From Pseudomonadota bacterium (GTDB taxonomy: Bacteria; Pseudomonadota; Alphaproteobacteria; Micavibrionales; Micavibrionaceae), in assembly GCA_016198545.1 (NCBI GenBank), contig JACQIJ010000140.1, positions 1-6,412 of the forward strand: 6,412 nucleotides of DNA, given 5' to 3'. Made by a program: the position numbers and the translations under genes. Positions within the stretch are counted from its first letter, which is position 1; the number at the start of each line of letters is the position of its first letter. Positions 6,047-6,412 of the stretch are shown here, one piece after another. Under the pieces are notes generated by a model, which was given only the letters and a program-made list of their open reading frames with translations, made no database searches and was not told the DNA's origin.

Positions 6047-6253
6047 TTGGTTAGCGTACATGTACGCGATAACAACGTCGAACAGGCCCTGCGCGCATTG
6101 AAGAAAAAAATGCAGCGCGAAGGACTCTTCCGCGAAATGAAGCTTCGCCGCGACTACGAAAAGCCGTCGGAGAAGAAAAAACGCGAAAGATCCGAATCCG
6201 TGCGCCGCGCCCGCAAGATGGACCGCAAGCGCAAGGAGCGCGACGGATTCTAG
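6047..6253 (+). CDS. rpsU: Small ribosomal subunit protein bS21
   Basis: bS21 is a small basic protein of the 30S subunit that binds near the 16S rRNA 3' end and helps translation initiation. The product (68 residues from TTG 6047) begins VSVHVRDNNVEQALRALKK after the initiator and continues with MQREGLFREMK and YEKPSEKKK, ending in a Lys/Arg-rich tail (RRARKMDRKRKERDGF). Both the length and the tail fit alphaproteobacterial bS21. GTG 6038 is in frame and would add three residues (MIL), but it lies inside the ribosome binding site, whereas TTG 6047 is correctly spaced and gives the family's usual M-V-x-V-x-V-R-D start. The gene has its own candidate promoter and is followed after 29 bases by an intrinsic terminator, so it is probably transcribed alone, perhaps with read-through from yejF. 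A 14-base palindrome lies in codons 3-7. Confidence 0.95.
   Translation: MVSVHVRDNNVEQALRALKKKMQREGLFREMKLRRDYEKPSEKKKRERSESVRRARKMDRKRKERDGF
6054..6067 (+). repeat. 14-base perfect palindrome inside the start of rpsU
   Basis: GCGTACATGTACGC reads the same on both strands and begins eight bases into the coding sequence. In RNA it could form a five-pair hairpin with a CAUG loop just behind the start codon; in DNA it could be a dimeric protein site. Its function is not shown, and it encodes conserved bS21 residues. Confidence 0.5.
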
Positions 6254-6282
6254 AAGCAAACGTTCGTTATCATGAAAAAATC

Positions 6283-6317
6283 ACCCCGGATGGCATCGCC
6301 TTCCGGGGTTTTTATTT
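6283..6317 (+). terminator. Intrinsic terminator of rpsU, probably bidirectional
   Basis: ACCCCGGA (6283-6290) pairs perfectly with TCCGGGGT (6302-6309). After a T-T mismatch the stem continues with GGC/GCC closing an ATC loop. TTTTTATTT follows on the plus strand. AAAAAA at 6275-6280 precedes the stem, so the minus-strand transcript would also end in a U run, suiting the converging partial gene. Confidence 0.88.
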
Positions 6318-6412
6318 CAGCAGTTGGGGCTGGGCTTCGGAAAACCGGCGGGCGCGGGCGTTACATTTTTTTTTAGCGGCTCCGTCGCCTGACGCAGCCA
6401 TTCTTTATGTTC
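6317..6412 (-). CDS. C-terminal end of a minus-strand gene, 5' partial
   Basis: The minus strand from the right edge is open for 31 codons (starting EHKEWLRQATEPLKKN and ending FPKPSPNC) and stops with TGA at 6317-6319, exactly in the tail of the rpsU terminator. The composition is protein-like, with an amphipathic helix followed by a Pro-rich tail, and a convergent gene explains why the terminator has a U run on both strands. I do not recognise the family from so short a piece. A run of nine A (T at 6366-6374 on the plus strand) lies within the codons for Leu-Lys-Lys-Asn, a place where indels could mislead the reading frame. Confidence 0.5.
   Translation of the reverse strand, partial: EHKEWLRQATEPLKKNVTPAPAGFPKPSPNC

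Noticed and set aside
1..6412. CRISPR arrays, IS ends, tRNA or rRNA genes, long direct repeats
   Set aside because: None seen by eye. The only repeated blocks are the two homologous NBDs of the ATPase and short promoter-like words.

Overview
The window looks like a chromosomal segment of an alphaproteobacterium. The best pointer is the bS21 gene near the right end, whose protein (VRDNNVEQALRALKKKM, REG, YEKPSEKKK) has the form I associate with that class. GC content is moderately high by eye (mid-to-high fifties, not counted), and the two best promoter candidates start with CTTGA, which suits alphaproteobacterial sigma-70-type promoters. I cannot name the order or genus. There is no rRNA, tRNA, CRISPR array, IS element or phage gene, and no gene-free stretch longer than about 110 bases.

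Left part (1-2899, all + strand): the 3' portion of a class II-like histone-deacetylase-family amidohydrolase; then a GNAT-like acyltransferase gene split by an apparent one-base frameshift at a GGGG run; then, 26 bases later, an M20 amidohydrolase of the hippurate / N-acyl-amino-acid hydrolase type with all expected metal ligands. A plausible promoter lies in the 72-base gap after the HDAC gene and could drive the acyltransferase and M20 genes together.

Middle (2958-4227): a second GNAT acetyltransferase (+) converges with an unrecognised 191-residue, helix-rich cytosolic protein (-). Their 3' ends overlap by 17 bases.

Right part (4300-6412): a double-nucleotide-binding-domain ABC ATPase closely resembling YejF of the YejABEF peptide / microcin C importer, without permease genes beside it in the window; then rpsU, read here as starting at a TTG behind a very strong ribosome binding site; then a good bidirectional-looking intrinsic terminator; and finally the C-terminal end of a minus-strand gene running off the edge.

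Taken together, enzymes that add acyl groups (two GNAT-type genes) sit beside enzymes that remove them from amide nitrogen (HDAC family, M20) and a peptide-uptake ATPase. A shared role in acylated amine, amino acid or peptide turnover is possible, but this is inference from adjacency. Most of the window is ordinary. The points worth a second look are the frameshift, the rpsU start region with its 14-base palindrome, the HDAC loop insertion and the repeated promoter element. I did not find a convincing new multi-gene system.
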